From assembly GCA_910588215.1 (NCBI GenBank), contig CAJUQJ010000005.1, positions 62,001 to 126,000 on the forward strand: a DNA stretch of 64,000 bases, read 5' to 3'. The notes under the pieces were generated by a model, which saw only the letters and a program-made list of their open reading frames with translations, was not told where the DNA came from and made no database searches. Positions 26,498 to 37,212 of the stretch are shown here, one piece after another. Position 1 is the first letter of the stretch. Each line of letters starts with the position of its first letter. Both the position numbers and the translations under genes were made by a program. This DNA is from an uncultured Lachnospiraceae bacterium. Lineage in GTDB: Bacteria; Bacillota; Clostridia; Lachnospirales; Lachnospiraceae.

Positions 26498-29252
26498 ATG
26501 TTAAGATTTTGTGGGAAAAAGTATGCAAAGAGTGAATATTTGGATTCTGTTATTTTGGACGAAAGGGTTCTTATAAATGAAGACTTGTGGCAAAATCAGA
26601 AAACGTATTTCAGGCGTATGAAAATGAAAGCGCATCGCCCTTCTGTCTTAGCGTTGCTTCCTATCGTAGATGCTAATCGAAACATTGTTTGTTATGGCTG
26701 GCAGGATGAAGAGGCAAACAGGGAATTACGTATGCTGAAGGAACTGGAAAAAAGTGCAACGGCACTACAGTTTCGGGATATTTTTCCGGAAGTAAGAGAA
26801 GTGCTTATATGCGGCTGCAATGATTTGGCTTTTTACTTTGCGAAATATCTGGAGTGCCAACAGATTAAAGTATCCGTGTCAGGGAAGTATTGGGATTTTT
26901 TTGGTTATAAAAGTACTGGAGAGATTGAGCCAGACGATGGGGAAAGGATGGTCATTCAGGCGGAGCATATACTGGGTACAACAGGAGATTTGTATCAAAA
27001 ACTGATCAGAAGTGCATCGTTAGAGTTTGAATGCATTGATATGATTTATGAGGCGAACGTAAAGGATGAAAGAATAACAAACGCCGGAGGAGGAATAGAG
27101 TGGCTGCTTAAAAAGCTTGAGGGGAAAGATGTTTTTTTGTCAGGCAATAGTACTTGTGAACAGGATGCTTATGACTGGCTTTATGCGCATGGCATTGATA
27201 TTTCCGGATTTATATTTGGGGGAGAAGACTGGTATGGAGCAAGTTATCTTCTGGGAAAAAAACGAGTGAGCATGGACGAAGTGGTGAAGTGTGATAGGGG
27301 GGGGTTGTAATCAATTGTGTTGGAGAAAATGGCGCTTTAGGGATGGGGGCTGGGGAGGAGTACCATTATTACTGCGGATATGAGAGGAACGAACAGTACT
27401 TCATGCTCCGTGATTATGTGGATGTTTCCGGTAGTAACTTGCTTCATGTATTAAAGGGGAAAACAGTACTTTTGGTCGGTGATAAGGGATTTTGCAGGAT
27501 ATTGGCAGATTATCTGGATGACATGGAGCAGGGTGAAATTGATGTGCGATACGGCGAACTGCCAGAATCCAGAAAGATGAAAGAAACAGATATTATATGT
27601 GCAATATATCCGTATAAGGTGTCAAAGAGCTTTTGAAAAAGGGGCAAAGCATTTAAGGATACAGTATCAAGAATGGGTGATGCGCGGATAACATGGTACT
27701 TTTCGGAGCCTTCTGTTTTTGTGGCAGTTGATCATTACAGAAATAAATTCATACAAAAATACAGTCTGTCACAACTGAGACCGAAAGGAATTCTTCTGGG
27801 ATCAATCGCATATTTTGCTGGTAATGTGTTTGTCATGGGAATTATGGATGGACACCCTGATATAGTTGCACCATTACAAGGTATATTTACAGATAATTTG
27901 CTGTATTATAGTATTATATTGGCAGTAGAAAGATCAGAAGATATACTGAATGGTTTAAAAAGTATTTTAGAGAATGAATATGAACAATCAGAGATTTCTG
28001 ATTGTTTTCCAAATTTTGATATATTTAGCAGTAGCGTGGAGAAATGGCTTTCCTTAAAGGAAAGGTTCTCATCACAGGAACTGTTTATGATTTTTGTAAC
28101 TTCATATACAGAAATGTTGACTGGGAAGAAGATGACGGATCTCTCGTTGAAAGTAATTTATTGGGAGCCGCATTTATATGATCGTGCAAAGTTCTGTTAT
28201 CTGGCAAAATGGCTTGAGAGTGAAGGCATAAACGGTCAGACGATGATTCTCCGCAGGGATAATCTAGCCCGCTGTGCTTCTTGTTATAATTATATTAGGA
28301 AAGAAGAGTCGGCGTTGCAGGCAGAACTTGCGTTAGCATTTTATATGTACAGAGAGGATTATATCAAGGCTTCCCATGAGGTGCTTTTGGGTAAGCACTG
28401 GCAGATATTTGCCATGCGTTTCGAGGATATCAAGCTGCATCCTAAGGAGGAACTATCGAAAATCTGTGGTAGGATGGAGATACCATGCTGCATACGACGG
28501 TCTGCGGAAGGCCCAATGCCTTTTTGGGAAGTAGAGATTTTACACTGAGACCTGTTTTCGATAGGAGAGAAAAATACTTTTCTCTATTTGATCAGTTCAG
28601 AATATCAGTGATAAACGCCCCTTATCAGAAAAAATACGGATATTCTTATGTAGACGCTAGAGAATTTTCGAGGGCCAGATTGTGGGAGATGTTCTTGGAG
28701 GAATTCCGCTTTCAGAAGGGAGGACAGTTTGCTACTTCCAGAGACATGGCAGATCACTATTTAAGAATATACGATGCTATTAGACACCAGCTTTGGGAGG
28801 TAAGAAAACATGCTGTTTTAAACGATATAATACCGCAATTTGGAGAAGTTGAGATTGATAAGCCGTTGGAAGATGCTAAAGTGGATGCTGTAAAAAAGAA
28901 AAGTGCTGCAAATGCCAAGAGAGAAAATATAGAAAAGCTGCTTGCATTGGTGAGGAAGCAGGAAAAACTGATTCTGTATGGTACCGGAAGAGACTGTGAC
29001 GGACTGCTTAGTTTTTTGACAGAATCGGAGCAAGATAGACTATTATACTCTGATAAAAAGGCAGCGCATAGTACATACATCTACCGTGAGAAGAAAGTCA
29101 TTGCCCCCAGTGAGCTTTGCGGAGAATATAGAGAATACATGATTTTGATTACGTCAAGCATGTATGCCATTTCAATTCAGTGGGAACTGGAGGATATGGG
29201 GATTGATCCTGAAAGAATTATTTACAACAAAGAATGTTTGTGGTGGATCTGA
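26498..29252 (+). pseudogene. Broken paralogue of the sulfotransferase-like protein at 14243-17029
   Basis: Read in pieces, this region aligns with the intact 928-residue protein from its first residues (MLRFCGKKYAKSEYL) to its last module (KLILYGTGRDCDGLLSFL-like). Three lesions break it. An eight-G run at 27297-27304 causes a frameshift that one extra G would repair. A TGA at 27634-27636 interrupts the next piece in frame. A one-base loss near 28486 (apparently TGG to TG in an IPW motif) shifts frame again; the rest reads open to 29252. The sulfotransferase loop is also altered, with AGNVFVMGIMDGHPDI in place of the LSGSVFLRG version. The start follows GAAGGAAG. With three lesions, no full-length product is expected from this sequence. 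Confidence 0.85.
27297..27304 (+). repeat. Homopolymer G8 tract at a frameshift
   Basis: Eight G residues sit exactly where the reading frame of the broken sulfotransferase-like gene is lost. With nine G, the frame would continue as DRGGVVINCVGEN, matching the intact paralogue. This points to slippage as the cause of the first lesion. Confidence 0.8.
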
Positions 29253-29268
29253 AAATATTGATATATAA

Positions 29269-29297
29269 TTGAGAAATAATATGAAAGTCAATATTAT
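29269..29297 (+). promoter_or_regulatory. Possible sigma-70-type promoter before the GT4 gene
   Basis: TTGAGA, a 17-base spacer and TATTAT lie just after the broken gene and about 50 bases before the ATG at 29350. The region is very AT-rich, so a chance match is possible. A fresh promoter here would let the downstream genes be transcribed independently of the pseudogene. Confidence 0.35.
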
Positions 29298-29349
29298 ATC
29301 ATTGCAACGATAGTTTATGTATTTGAGTAATGAATGACAAGGGATTATT

Positions 29350-30753
29350 ATGAAATTGATTGTATGGGGAACGGGGAATTTATATCGAAAATATAAGGAG
29401 ATTCTTTCGCAGTTTGAACTTACAAAATTATGTGATAATAGTTTGGATAAAATAGGTGGATTTTTGGATGGAGTGGAAATAATAGCTCCCTCACAGTTGA
29501 AGAAATATGATTTTGACTATATTGTTGTTATGACCTATGCAACAGAAGAAGTATGTCATCAGATTGAAAGCCTGGAAATATCTGCGGATAAGGTTATATT
29601 GTATTCTCAGTTATGGTGCTTAAAGGAAGGTGATATATGTGTACACTGCGGAAATAAAACAATGGGGTTTGATAATTGGATCATACAGAATCCAAATAGC
29701 ATTTTGTTGATTTCTCATAATTTTAGCTATACAGGAGTACCAGTGGCAATAAAGAACATGGCAAATGTATTGCGTAGGATGGGGTATTCAGTTTTGATTG
29801 CTGCTATGGAGGGAGGAACATTTGAAAGGGAACTACTGTTTGAGATGATTGATTATATAGATGATCTGGAACTTGGCTATCAAACAGAATACTTTAAGAA
29901 CATGCTGCAGCAGTTTATAGCAATAGTGGTTGGAACGTTTGATCTGTATAGGATAGCTGAAACGATATTATGTATCAAGACTCCAACCATATGGTGGGTT
30001 CATGAAACATATGAAATGTATTATATGGGGAAAGAAAAAGTTCCACAAAGGGTTGGACTTAAGTTTTTTGCAGGGGGAAACAGGGTCAAAAAAATATTTA
30101 CTGCTCATTATAGAGAATGTGACATGCAAAAACTTCAATACTGTATTCCGGATTTTAACAGGAAGATTTTCCCTCGAAAGAAAGATGTACGCATGGTAGT
30201 GTCAGTTATAGGAACTGTGATCGAAAGAAAGGCGCAGGATATTTTGTTGGAAGCGCTTGTCAGAATGCCAGAGGATTATAGAAATAAACTGAAAGTAATA
30301 TTTGTAGGAAAAATCGATGAAAGTGATGATATATTTGTAAAACGAATAATGCAACAAAAAAGTCACATGGATAATTTAGAATGGATATTGGAAATGACAC
30401 AGGAGAGATTGGATGAGTTTTACTCCCATATTGATGTATTGGTCTGTCCTTCAAGGGATGATCCGATGCCAATTGTTGTAACACAGGCCATGATGCATGA
30501 GAAGATATGTATTGTTTCGGAGAATGTTGGACAAGCTGAGTTTATTGAACAACAGAAAAATGGGTTTGTATTTCCGAATGAAAATGCAGAAATATTGAAA
30601 GAAATCTTAATCTGGCTATTGGAAAATCGTGATCAATGTGCTGCAATCGGTAAAGCATCTAGAAAAATATATGAGGAAGAATTTTCAGAAAAAGTAATGG
30701 AAAAAAATCTCAATAGAATATTATCAGAACTGTTTTTTATGAGGGATACATAA
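29350..30753 (+). CDS. GT4-family glycosyltransferase with N-terminal Rossmann-like module
   Basis: The N-terminal 95 residues are the recurrent module (LIVWGTGNLYRKYKEIL ... LCDNSLDKIGGFLDG ... IIAPSQL). The GT-B transferase follows: LLISHNFSYTGVPVAIKNM, then the C-terminal lobe with GTVIERKAQDILLEAL and the EX7E-like region SRDDPMPIVVTQAMMH, then NVGQAEFIEQQKNGFVF. The layout parallels the gene at 12825, so the two are probably paralogues acting on different acceptors. AAGGG precedes the ATG. The next gene starts one base after its stop codon. Confidence 0.8.
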   Translation: MKLIVWGTGNLYRKYKEILSQFELTKLCDNSLDKIGGFLDGVEIIAPSQLKKYDFDYIVVMTYATEEVCHQIESLEISADKVILYSQLWCLKEGDICVHCGNKTMGFDNWIIQNPNSILLISHNFSYTGVPVAIKNMANVLRRMGYSVLIAAMEGGTFERELLFEMIDYIDDLELGYQTEYFKNMLQQFIAIVVGTFDLYRIAETILCIKTPTIWWVHETYEMYYMGKEKVPQRVGLKFFAGGNRVKKIFTAHYRECDMQKLQYCIPDFNRKIFPRKKDVRMVVSVIGTVIERKAQDILLEALVRMPEDYRNKLKVIFVGKIDESDDIFVKRIMQQKSHMDNLEWILEMTQERLDEFYSHIDVLVCPSRDDPMPIVVTQAMMHEKICIVSENVGQAEFIEQQKNGFVFPNENAEILKEILIWLLENRDQCAAIGKASRKIYEEEFSEKVMEKNLNRILSELFFMRDT

Positions 30754-30754
30754 T

Positions 30755-31663
30755 ATGAGAATTGTAATGATAGGGGGAAACGGATTTATAGGCGGAAGCT
30801 TTACGGAGTATATTCAGAAAGAGAATATAGAAATTATATGCTGTGATTTGATAGGCCCTGATAAAAAAAGAAAAAATGTATCATATATCTGTATGGAAGA
30901 GGAAGATAAAAATTTTTATAGAAATATTTTACGAAAGAATGATATTGTTATTATTTTCAAATGGCAGGGGGCGCCTGCGACTTTCATGGATATGGGGCGT
31001 GTGTTGGCTGAAAAAAATATTGTGGGAACCATGGTTTTGATAGAGGCTTGTGTGGAAAAGGAGGTGAAGAAAATTATTTTTGCGTCCTCAGGCGGAGCTG
31101 TTTATGGAAATGCGGACAGATTGCCAATCAGAGAGGATGCCCAAACAGCACCGATTTCTTTATATGCAGTACAAAAGTTAATGGTTGAAAAATATTTGGA
31201 GTATGTCAATCGGGTAGATGGGATTAACATAATTATTCTTCGCATGGCTAATCCATTTGGGCCGAAGCAAAAACCGTTTACAGGACAGGGAATCATTGCA
31301 ACTTTTTTAGCTTGTAACAGTCTTGGAAAACAGGTTGAGATCTATGGTGATGGGAATTACGTCAGAGATTATCTTTTTATTGATGATTTATCAGAGTGTA
31401 TTCTTCAATGTTGCAAAAAGGAAATGAAAAGCGGTATTTATAATATTGGGAGTGGGAAAGGGACTAGTGTATTTGAAATATGTGCCATAATAGAACGGCT
31501 TACAGGAAAAGCGATGATTTATAGGGAATGTGAGATTGGAAAAGGTCAGGTTAAGAACAATATACTGGATTGCTCAAAGATAGAGCAGGAAATCGGATGG
31601 AAAGCGCACGTGAATGTGGAGGATGGTATTAAAAAGATGTTAAAAAAAGAAGGAAACCGATGA
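30755..31663 (+). CDS. NAD-dependent epimerase/dehydratase (extended SDR)
   Basis: This 302-residue protein is an extended short-chain dehydrogenase of the UDP-sugar epimerase type. The Gly-rich loop MIGGNGFIGGSF is at the N-terminus, the active-site strand reads FASSGGAVYGNAD, the catalytic YxxxK is in YAVQKLMVEKYL, and IYNIGSGKGTSVFEI lies in the substrate domain. It most likely epimerises or dehydrates a nucleotide-linked sugar. Here the Rossmann fold is the enzyme itself, not an added module. It lies between glycosyltransferase genes, and its stop overlaps the start of the following gene. Confidence 0.88.
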   Translation: MRIVMIGGNGFIGGSFTEYIQKENIEIICCDLIGPDKKRKNVSYICMEEEDKNFYRNILRKNDIVIIFKWQGAPATFMDMGRVLAEKNIVGTMVLIEACVEKEVKKIIFASSGGAVYGNADRLPIREDAQTAPISLYAVQKLMVEKYLEYVNRVDGINIIILRMANPFGPKQKPFTGQGIIATFLACNSLGKQVEIYGDGNYVRDYLFIDDLSECILQCCKKEMKSGIYNIGSGKGTSVFEICAIIERLTGKAMIYRECEIGKGQVKNNILDCSKIEQEIGWKAHVNVEDGIKKMLKKEGNR

Positions 31664-32835
31664 TGAAAAAGGGATATATCAGTGTAATTATTCCTGTATA
31701 TAATTGTGAGAATTATTTAAGTAAATGTCTGGAAAGTGTGATACATCAGACTTATGATAAGTTGGAAATTATTCTGATCAATGATGGCTCCACGGACCAG
31801 ACAGATAGAATATGTAAAGATTATGCGGCGAAAGATTTACGGATTAATTACTTAACACAGTCTAATCATGGAGTGGCATATGCCAGGAAACGTGCGGTAG
31901 AGAAGGCTAGAGGGGAGTATGTTGGTTTCGTAGATGCAGATGATCATATAGATGAAAATATGTATGAGTTATTGCAGACTAATCTTGGAGACGCAGATTT
32001 AGTGACGTCTGGATTTATTTATCAGGGCAAAAAAATGTACGATGCCATTCCAGGGAAATTGTATCATACAGAGAAGGAGATCAAATATTTACATGAAAAT
32101 ATGTTTTTATTTGAAAAATCATCAGAAAGCGGCATTACTCCCAATCTGGTTAATAAACTTTTTTTAACGGAGAAATTGAAAGCGACGGTTAAGAAAGTAG
32201 CGACAGATATTTTTATAGGAGAGGATGCCGATGTTGTATATAAGTATATTTTGTCCTGTAATTCTATATTTGTTTCAGACATTTGTGCTTATCATTATGA
32301 GTGCCATAATGAATCAGCAGTCCATTCAGTTAATTACAATTATTTGAATAATTGGAATAATCTATATCTGTCATTGAAAAAAGAAATTGAGCGGGTTTGT
32401 TATAAAGAGTTGATCATTCCGAAGTTAAATCGATGGGTTTGGTTGAATGTACAATATACGCCGCAATTTATGGGGTGGGATTTTGCGCAGGATATAAAAC
32501 CTATCAAATACTTGTCCACTTATTTTAACCTTCTTATAGGGAAAAAAATTGTTCTTTATGGTGCAGGAGTTGTTGGTTGGGATTTTTACCGTCTGCATCA
32601 GAAGACGCGTGATTTGGAGATAGTCTTATGGGTAGACAAAAACTGGAAAAGATTTCAGGATATGGGTTGGGAAGTATGTCCCATTAAGCAGATTGATCAT
32701 ATAGCTTACGATTACATCTTAATTGCAGTGAAAGAAAAAGAGAAAGCTGAAGAAATCAAAAAACAACTGATGGAGCAGGGGATCAGTTGTTCTAAAATTT
32801 TGTGGAAAGAGCCAATTAGTTTGTCTCCAGGTTGA
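31660..32835 (+). CDS. GT2 glycosyltransferase with C-terminal Rossmann-like module
   Basis: Residues 1-230 are a GT2 transferase: ISVIIPVYNCENYLSKCL, ILINDGSTDQTDRI and GFVDADDHIDENM give the nucleotide-sugar-binding and DXD-like motifs. From about residue 294 to the end lies the recurrent module (KKIVLYGAGVVGWDFYRL ... LWVDKNWKRFQDMG ... YILIAVKEKEKAEEI). It is predicted to transfer one sugar of the repeat unit in the cytosol. Two ATG codons are adjacent (31660 and 31663); GAAGGAAACCG precedes them. It overlaps the epimerase gene by 4 bp. Confidence 0.83.
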   Translation: MMKKGYISVIIPVYNCENYLSKCLESVIHQTYDKLEIILINDGSTDQTDRICKDYAAKDLRINYLTQSNHGVAYARKRAVEKARGEYVGFVDADDHIDENMYELLQTNLGDADLVTSGFIYQGKKMYDAIPGKLYHTEKEIKYLHENMFLFEKSSESGITPNLVNKLFLTEKLKATVKKVATDIFIGEDADVVYKYILSCNSIFVSDICAYHYECHNESAVHSVNYNYLNNWNNLYLSLKKEIERVCYKELIIPKLNRWVWLNVQYTPQFMGWDFAQDIKPIKYLSTYFNLLIGKKIVLYGAGVVGWDFYRLHQKTRDLEIVLWVDKNWKRFQDMGWEVCPIKQIDHIAYDYILIAVKEKEKAEEIKKQLMEQGISCSKILWKEPISLSPG

Positions 32836-32855
32836 GAAAGGATATGGTCGTATAA

Positions 32856-33956
32856 ATGAAAATATCTGTTATTACGGTTTGTTATAATAGCAGCGCTACA
32901 ATAGAACGGACAATACAAAGTGTTATCCGGCAAAATTACAGCGATTTAGAGTACATTATTATCGATGGCGGTTCCACAGACGGAACTCTTGATGTTATAG
33001 CAAAGTATCAGCCATATATATCATTATGTATCAGTGAACCTGATAACGGAATTTACGACGCAATGAATAAAGGGCTAGAACGGACCACAGGAGATGTTGT
33101 GGCTTTTTTGAATAGTGATGATTGGTATGAGAGAGATGTATTTGAAAAAGTAAAAAATTATTTTAATGGTTCAAATGCTGATATGGTTAGCGGAAATATA
33201 TATTTGCATTCATCGGATGGTCAAAATCATAAATATGTGTTGGATAGGGAGAATAAAGAAAATATTTTTTTCCAGGTGATCTATCCACAGCCTGCTTTGT
33301 TTGTGAGAAAAAAGTTTTTTGAAAAAACGGGAGGATTCGATACATCTTATAGGATTGCTGCGGATGCAGCTTGGCTGATCAATGCATGTATTGCTGGGGC
33401 TGAAGTGTTATGCGTAGATGATTATTTTACCTATTTTAGGGACGGGGGAATAAGTTGCCAGAGAAAATACGAAGGTTATAGGGAACAATACAAAGCAGCG
33501 CTTATGTGTGCAAAGACGAAAGGACAGGAACATCTTGTCAAAAAAATAGAAGACTATTATTCGAATATTTTGGAAACGATTGCACGGGAACAAAAAATTT
33601 GGGAGGCAATAAACAATAATACCGAGGAAGTAAAAAAGTTGTTTTATCCTCAAAAAAGTTACTACATATGGGGAGCTGGCATGAGAGGTAAAGCTTGCTT
33701 AGATATGTTAACAAAATTAGAAATTTCGATAGCAGGGTTTATTGATCAGTCTCCTGATAAAGTGAGAGTTGAAAATTATCCGGTAATTTCTATGGAGGAG
33801 ATAGACAGAACTCACTGCATATGTATTACTCCTAAGGGATACGAAAAGGACATTAAAGAGTTACTTATTAAAAGTGAGATGAATGCGGATCATGTGCTTG
33901 TATACTCTGACCTTCTGGAACAGATTGCAAATATTGAGGAACTGAAAAATAAATGA
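32856..33956 (+). CDS. GT2 glycosyltransferase with C-terminal Rossmann-like module
   Basis: The GT2 domain (1-215) contains ISVITVCYNSSATIERTI, YIIIDGGSTDGT and AFLNSDDWYERDVFE, and GGFDTSYRIAADAAWL is the acceptor-side ED-like segment common in WcaA/WfgS-type transferases. Residues about 267-366 form the added module (SYYIWGAGMRGKACLDML ... GFIDQSPDKVRVENY ... CICITPKGYEKDIKEL). It differs from its neighbour at 31660 in subfamily, so it probably makes a different linkage. AAAGGA lies a little upstream of the ATG. Confidence 0.83.
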   Translation: MKISVITVCYNSSATIERTIQSVIRQNYSDLEYIIIDGGSTDGTLDVIAKYQPYISLCISEPDNGIYDAMNKGLERTTGDVVAFLNSDDWYERDVFEKVKNYFNGSNADMVSGNIYLHSSDGQNHKYVLDRENKENIFFQVIYPQPALFVRKKFFEKTGGFDTSYRIAADAAWLINACIAGAEVLCVDDYFTYFRDGGISCQRKYEGYREQYKAALMCAKTKGQEHLVKKIEDYYSNILETIAREQKIWEAINNNTEEVKKLFYPQKSYYIWGAGMRGKACLDMLTKLEISIAGFIDQSPDKVRVENYPVISMEEIDRTHCICITPKGYEKDIKELLIKSEMNADHVLVYSDLLEQIANIEELKNK

Positions 33957-33988
33957 TATATCATATCTTTGAAGAGCGAGGGACGCAT

Positions 33989-35536
33989 ATGCCGAAAAAA
34001 ATAATATATTTCATGGATCATTATTCAGATTTTGGAGGAGCAGCAAATACTTTGCTCAGACAGGCTATATTAGTAAAAAGAGCAAAAAATGAAGTTATTG
34101 TTGTAGTTTCAACATGGGGGACAATATGTGAGGATTATTTACGTATATGCAAAAAAGACAAAATTCCGGTTTATGAAATTTGTTATTCGGTAACGAGCCA
34201 GCCAGAGGGAGTAGATTTACTTTCTGTTTTTGAAAATTACGAAGATGTTAAAATCTTTTTGAAAGAACAAGTACCTGATATTGTACATTCAGTGCAGTTA
34301 AATCCGACTGTTGAGTTGGCGTGCAGAGAGTTAAATATTCCCCATATCATGAATATATATCAGGCAATACCGGAGTTTTTCAGACTTCATTATGCAGATA
34401 TTTTTCCTCGTTATCATATTTGCGATTCTGTATGTTATGCAGAGTTTTGGAAGCAGCAGCTTGGGACTATATCTTATTGTATTAGAACTGTTGTGGAAGA
34501 TAAGGAACCGAATGGATTCTTGATCGATCCTGACATGCTTAGGTTTGTTTGCATAGGGCTATTGTGCGAACGAAAAAATCAGCTTGAGGTGATCAAGGCA
34601 TTTGAAATAGCTGTAAAGTGTCATGGAGTATGTGGTACGTTGCAGCTTTTTGGACGTGTAGGAAGTGAATATGCAGAGTTATGCCAACAGCGCATAGCAG
34701 AGGGGGGATTGGAAGATCATATAATGATAAGGGGATTTTCCAGAAATATGGAAGCAGTGTATAGAAACAGCGATGTACTGATATGTGGCAGCACAGTGGA
34801 ATCATATCCAAATGTCATCTCTGAAGCCTTATCTCATGGACTGATTGTTATCTCAACCCCTGTTGCTGGAGTACCGGAAGTAGTTCGAGACGGGGACAAT
34901 GGATACCTCTGCAAGGGGTATACAGCAGAGAGTATTGCTGATAGTATACAAAAAGTTATCTGTGATGCCAAAGCAGGCAAATCGCAGAAGATCATGGAGA
35001 ATGCACGTGCTACTTATGAAAAGATACATTCACCAAATGCTGTGACATTTAATTTGTTGAAATGCTATGAAGATGTTATGGCAGGCTATAAGGTAGAGAA
35101 CTTGTACGGAATGAATGAGCTCAAAGAGGAGTTTAGCGGGTTCATTGATACGTTTTATAGATACGAGAACTATTTTGCATGTAGTGATTATGTTAAAATG
35201 AATTTGTGGAAGATATATTATGTTATACAATTTTTAAATAAAGTAAAGACAAAATATAATTATTATATATGGGGAACAGGCAAATATGGAAGAATATATA
35301 AGGAGATATTGGATGTTTTTGCACCGAATGTGACTCTTGCTGGTTATATTGATTCATATGGTAAGGGAGAGTATATGGGGCATGAAATAGTAGAACCTGA
35401 CAAGGCTTTACATAGAGGGAAAAATATTATTCTAGTAGGAATTATAGCAAAAAGAAATGAAGTTTTTGATATTTTAAACAATAATAAGTTTCATTATAAT
35501 GATGACTATTTTATATTTGATTCTATGAATTGGTAA
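33989..35536 (+). CDS. GT4-family glycosyltransferase with C-terminal Rossmann-like module
   Basis: The GT-B fold begins at KKIIYFMDHYSDFGGAANT; the C-terminal lobe has FVCIGLLCERKNQLEVIKAF and the donor-site segment STVESYPNVISEALSHGL, then GVPEVVRDGDNGYL, a strong GT4 signature. Residues about 423-515 are the recurrent module (YYIWGTGKYGRIYKEIL ... GYIDSYGKGEYMG). I take the ATG at 33989, preceded by GAGGGA; an ATG at 33953 overlaps the preceding stop codon and is a possible alternative that adds 12 residues. It probably elongates the cytosolic glycan from a nucleotide sugar donor. Confidence 0.83.
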   Translation: MPKKIIYFMDHYSDFGGAANTLLRQAILVKRAKNEVIVVVSTWGTICEDYLRICKKDKIPVYEICYSVTSQPEGVDLLSVFENYEDVKIFLKEQVPDIVHSVQLNPTVELACRELNIPHIMNIYQAIPEFFRLHYADIFPRYHICDSVCYAEFWKQQLGTISYCIRTVVEDKEPNGFLIDPDMLRFVCIGLLCERKNQLEVIKAFEIAVKCHGVCGTLQLFGRVGSEYAELCQQRIAEGGLEDHIMIRGFSRNMEAVYRNSDVLICGSTVESYPNVISEALSHGLIVISTPVAGVPEVVRDGDNGYLCKGYTAESIADSIQKVICDAKAGKSQKIMENARATYEKIHSPNAVTFNLLKCYEDVMAGYKVENLYGMNELKEEFSGFIDTFYRYENYFACSDYVKMNLWKIYYVIQFLNKVKTKYNYYIWGTGKYGRIYKEILDVFAPNVTLAGYIDSYGKGEYMGHEIVEPDKALHRGKNIILVGIIAKRNEVFDILNNNKFHYNDDYFIFDSMNW

Positions 35537-35625
35537 TAAAATATGATTGTGTTTCAAGGCGGTTTCGATAAGAGAAGCGGAGACTGACGAAATGGGATGG
35601 CAAGTGTATAAAAGGATTGAAGGTG

Positions 35626-37167
35626 ATGTGGGCAGAAATGAAGAAGATGAAATGGCATGAAATCGAAAAAGAATGTGCTTCAAAAAAAGTGGTCATATAT
35701 GGGTTGGGATTGGGTATAAGGCAATTTTTGGAAAAATATGGTAACAGCATTACAGTTGAGACGATTATAGACAATGATGTGACAAAACAGGGAAAAAGAG
35801 CAGGCGATTTACTGCCGGAGGCATTTCAGACTAAATGCGGAAATATATATATCCATAGTGCGGAGGTTCTTTCTAAGTATGAGCCTAAGGAAACCATTAT
35901 TTTGGTGGCAAGTTCGAAACGATATGCGGAGATCATGCAAGACTTAGAAAAGGAAAAATTTAGTCAAATCTATGTAATTTCATTATTGGAGGATTTTGTA
36001 CAGGAGAATAAAGAAGCGGAAAACGTTTTGCAAAAGCAACACGAATTTGCTCAAAAATGCTTATGTACCCCAATCGTTCCCAATAAAATTCTTTTTTCAT
36101 CCTTTGCTAATTATGCAGATCATGAAAAATATATTTCAGAAGCGCTTATACAGCTAAGGCCGGATTTCTATATTGTATGGCTGGTAAATGATCTTGATGT
36201 GGAACTGCCTGCCGGTGTACACAAAGTGCTGAGATCAAATTGGAAGAAAGTTTTATATGAGGCGGAGACCTCAAAAATATGGGTTACAGACACGGCAGTG
36301 CCTGACTTTTTCTTGAAACGTTCGGAACAGGTCTATATTCAGACAAAACATTGGGCGAGTATTACGCTCAAGAAGTTTTATCTTGATGCAGAAGCGACTT
36401 TTCAAAGTGAACCAGAAAAAATGGCATTATGGAAAAGAGAGAGTGAGATTATAGATTATATTATAGTTGGAAGTGAGTTTGATCAAGAATCTTGTAAACG
36501 TGGGTTCGGTGTTGATGGGAAATTTATTATGGCTGGGTCGCCACGTACTGACGGTATGTTCCGTGAACAACAAAACAGGAAAAGTGTATATGCATATTAT
36601 GGGCTAGGGGATGAAGTGCGTGTATTGATATATGCGCCGACTTACCGATTTAGCAAAGAAGCGGGAAAGGGGATTCATCAGTCCAGGGAGATAGAATTTG
36701 GTTATCGGCAGATAAAGGCAGCGCTGGAGAAACGTTTTGGCGGTGATTGGATGATTGCACTGCGTTTGCATCCGTCGGTGTGTGATGCTGTTAAAGATAT
36801 GGAATTGCCGGATTTCGTATTTGATGTGAGCTCTTATGAGGACAGTGAGGAGCTTGTTTCTGCATTTGATATTACCGTATCAGACTATTCTAGCATTATG
36901 TTTGAGCCCGCTGTTATAAAGAAACCGGTATTTTTGTATGCTACAGATTTGAATGACTATATTGTAAATGAATATGAACTTTTGATAGATTATAAAGAAT
37001 TGCCATTTGATATAGCAGAGAACACAAAACAATTGTGTGAAAATATTATATCTTTTGATAGATGTAAATATGAAAAAAGACTCGATGATTTTTTGCTTAA
37101 ATACGGTATCAGGGAAGATGGACATGCAAGCGAGCGTGTGGCAGAGTTCATATCCAAATTGATTTAG
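35626..37167 (+). CDS. CDP-glycerol glycerophosphotransferase (TagF-like) with N-terminal Rossmann-like module
   Basis: Residues about 19-125 form the recurrent module (KVVIYGLGLGIRQFLEKY ... TIIDNDVTKQGKRAG). The rest is a clear TagF/TarF-type transferase: YIQTKHWASITLKKFYLD, MAGSPRTDGMF, IYAPTYRFSK, LRLHPSV and SDYSSIMFEPAVIKKPVF are family motifs. Such enzymes add glycerol-phosphate units (or ribitol phosphate) from CDP-activated donors. There is no membrane anchor. The start is unsure: ATG at 35626 or 35638 and TTG at 35617 are all near AAAGGATTGAAGG. Together with the TagD fusions it argues for a polyol-phosphate-containing polymer. Confidence 0.85.
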   Translation: MWAEMKKMKWHEIEKECASKKVVIYGLGLGIRQFLEKYGNSITVETIIDNDVTKQGKRAGDLLPEAFQTKCGNIYIHSAEVLSKYEPKETIILVASSKRYAEIMQDLEKEKFSQIYVISLLEDFVQENKEAENVLQKQHEFAQKCLCTPIVPNKILFSSFANYADHEKYISEALIQLRPDFYIVWLVNDLDVELPAGVHKVLRSNWKKVLYEAETSKIWVTDTAVPDFFLKRSEQVYIQTKHWASITLKKFYLDAEATFQSEPEKMALWKRESEIIDYIIVGSEFDQESCKRGFGVDGKFIMAGSPRTDGMFREQQNRKSVYAYYGLGDEVRVLIYAPTYRFSKEAGKGIHQSREIEFGYRQIKAALEKRFGGDWMIALRLHPSVCDAVKDMELPDFVFDVSSYEDSEELVSAFDITVSDYSSIMFEPAVIKKPVFLYATDLNDYIVNEYELLIDYKELPFDIAENTKQLCENIISFDRCKYEKRLDDFLLKYGIREDGHASERVAEFISKLI

Positions 37168-37212
37168 ATGTTTTTACTGAAAGTAGAATGAAAGGTGGAG
37201 AGTTTGCAAACG

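Noticed and set aside
27297..27304. On/off phase variation of the sulfotransferase-like paralogue
   Set aside because: Restoring the G tract alone would not give a full protein, since a TGA and a second frameshift remain.
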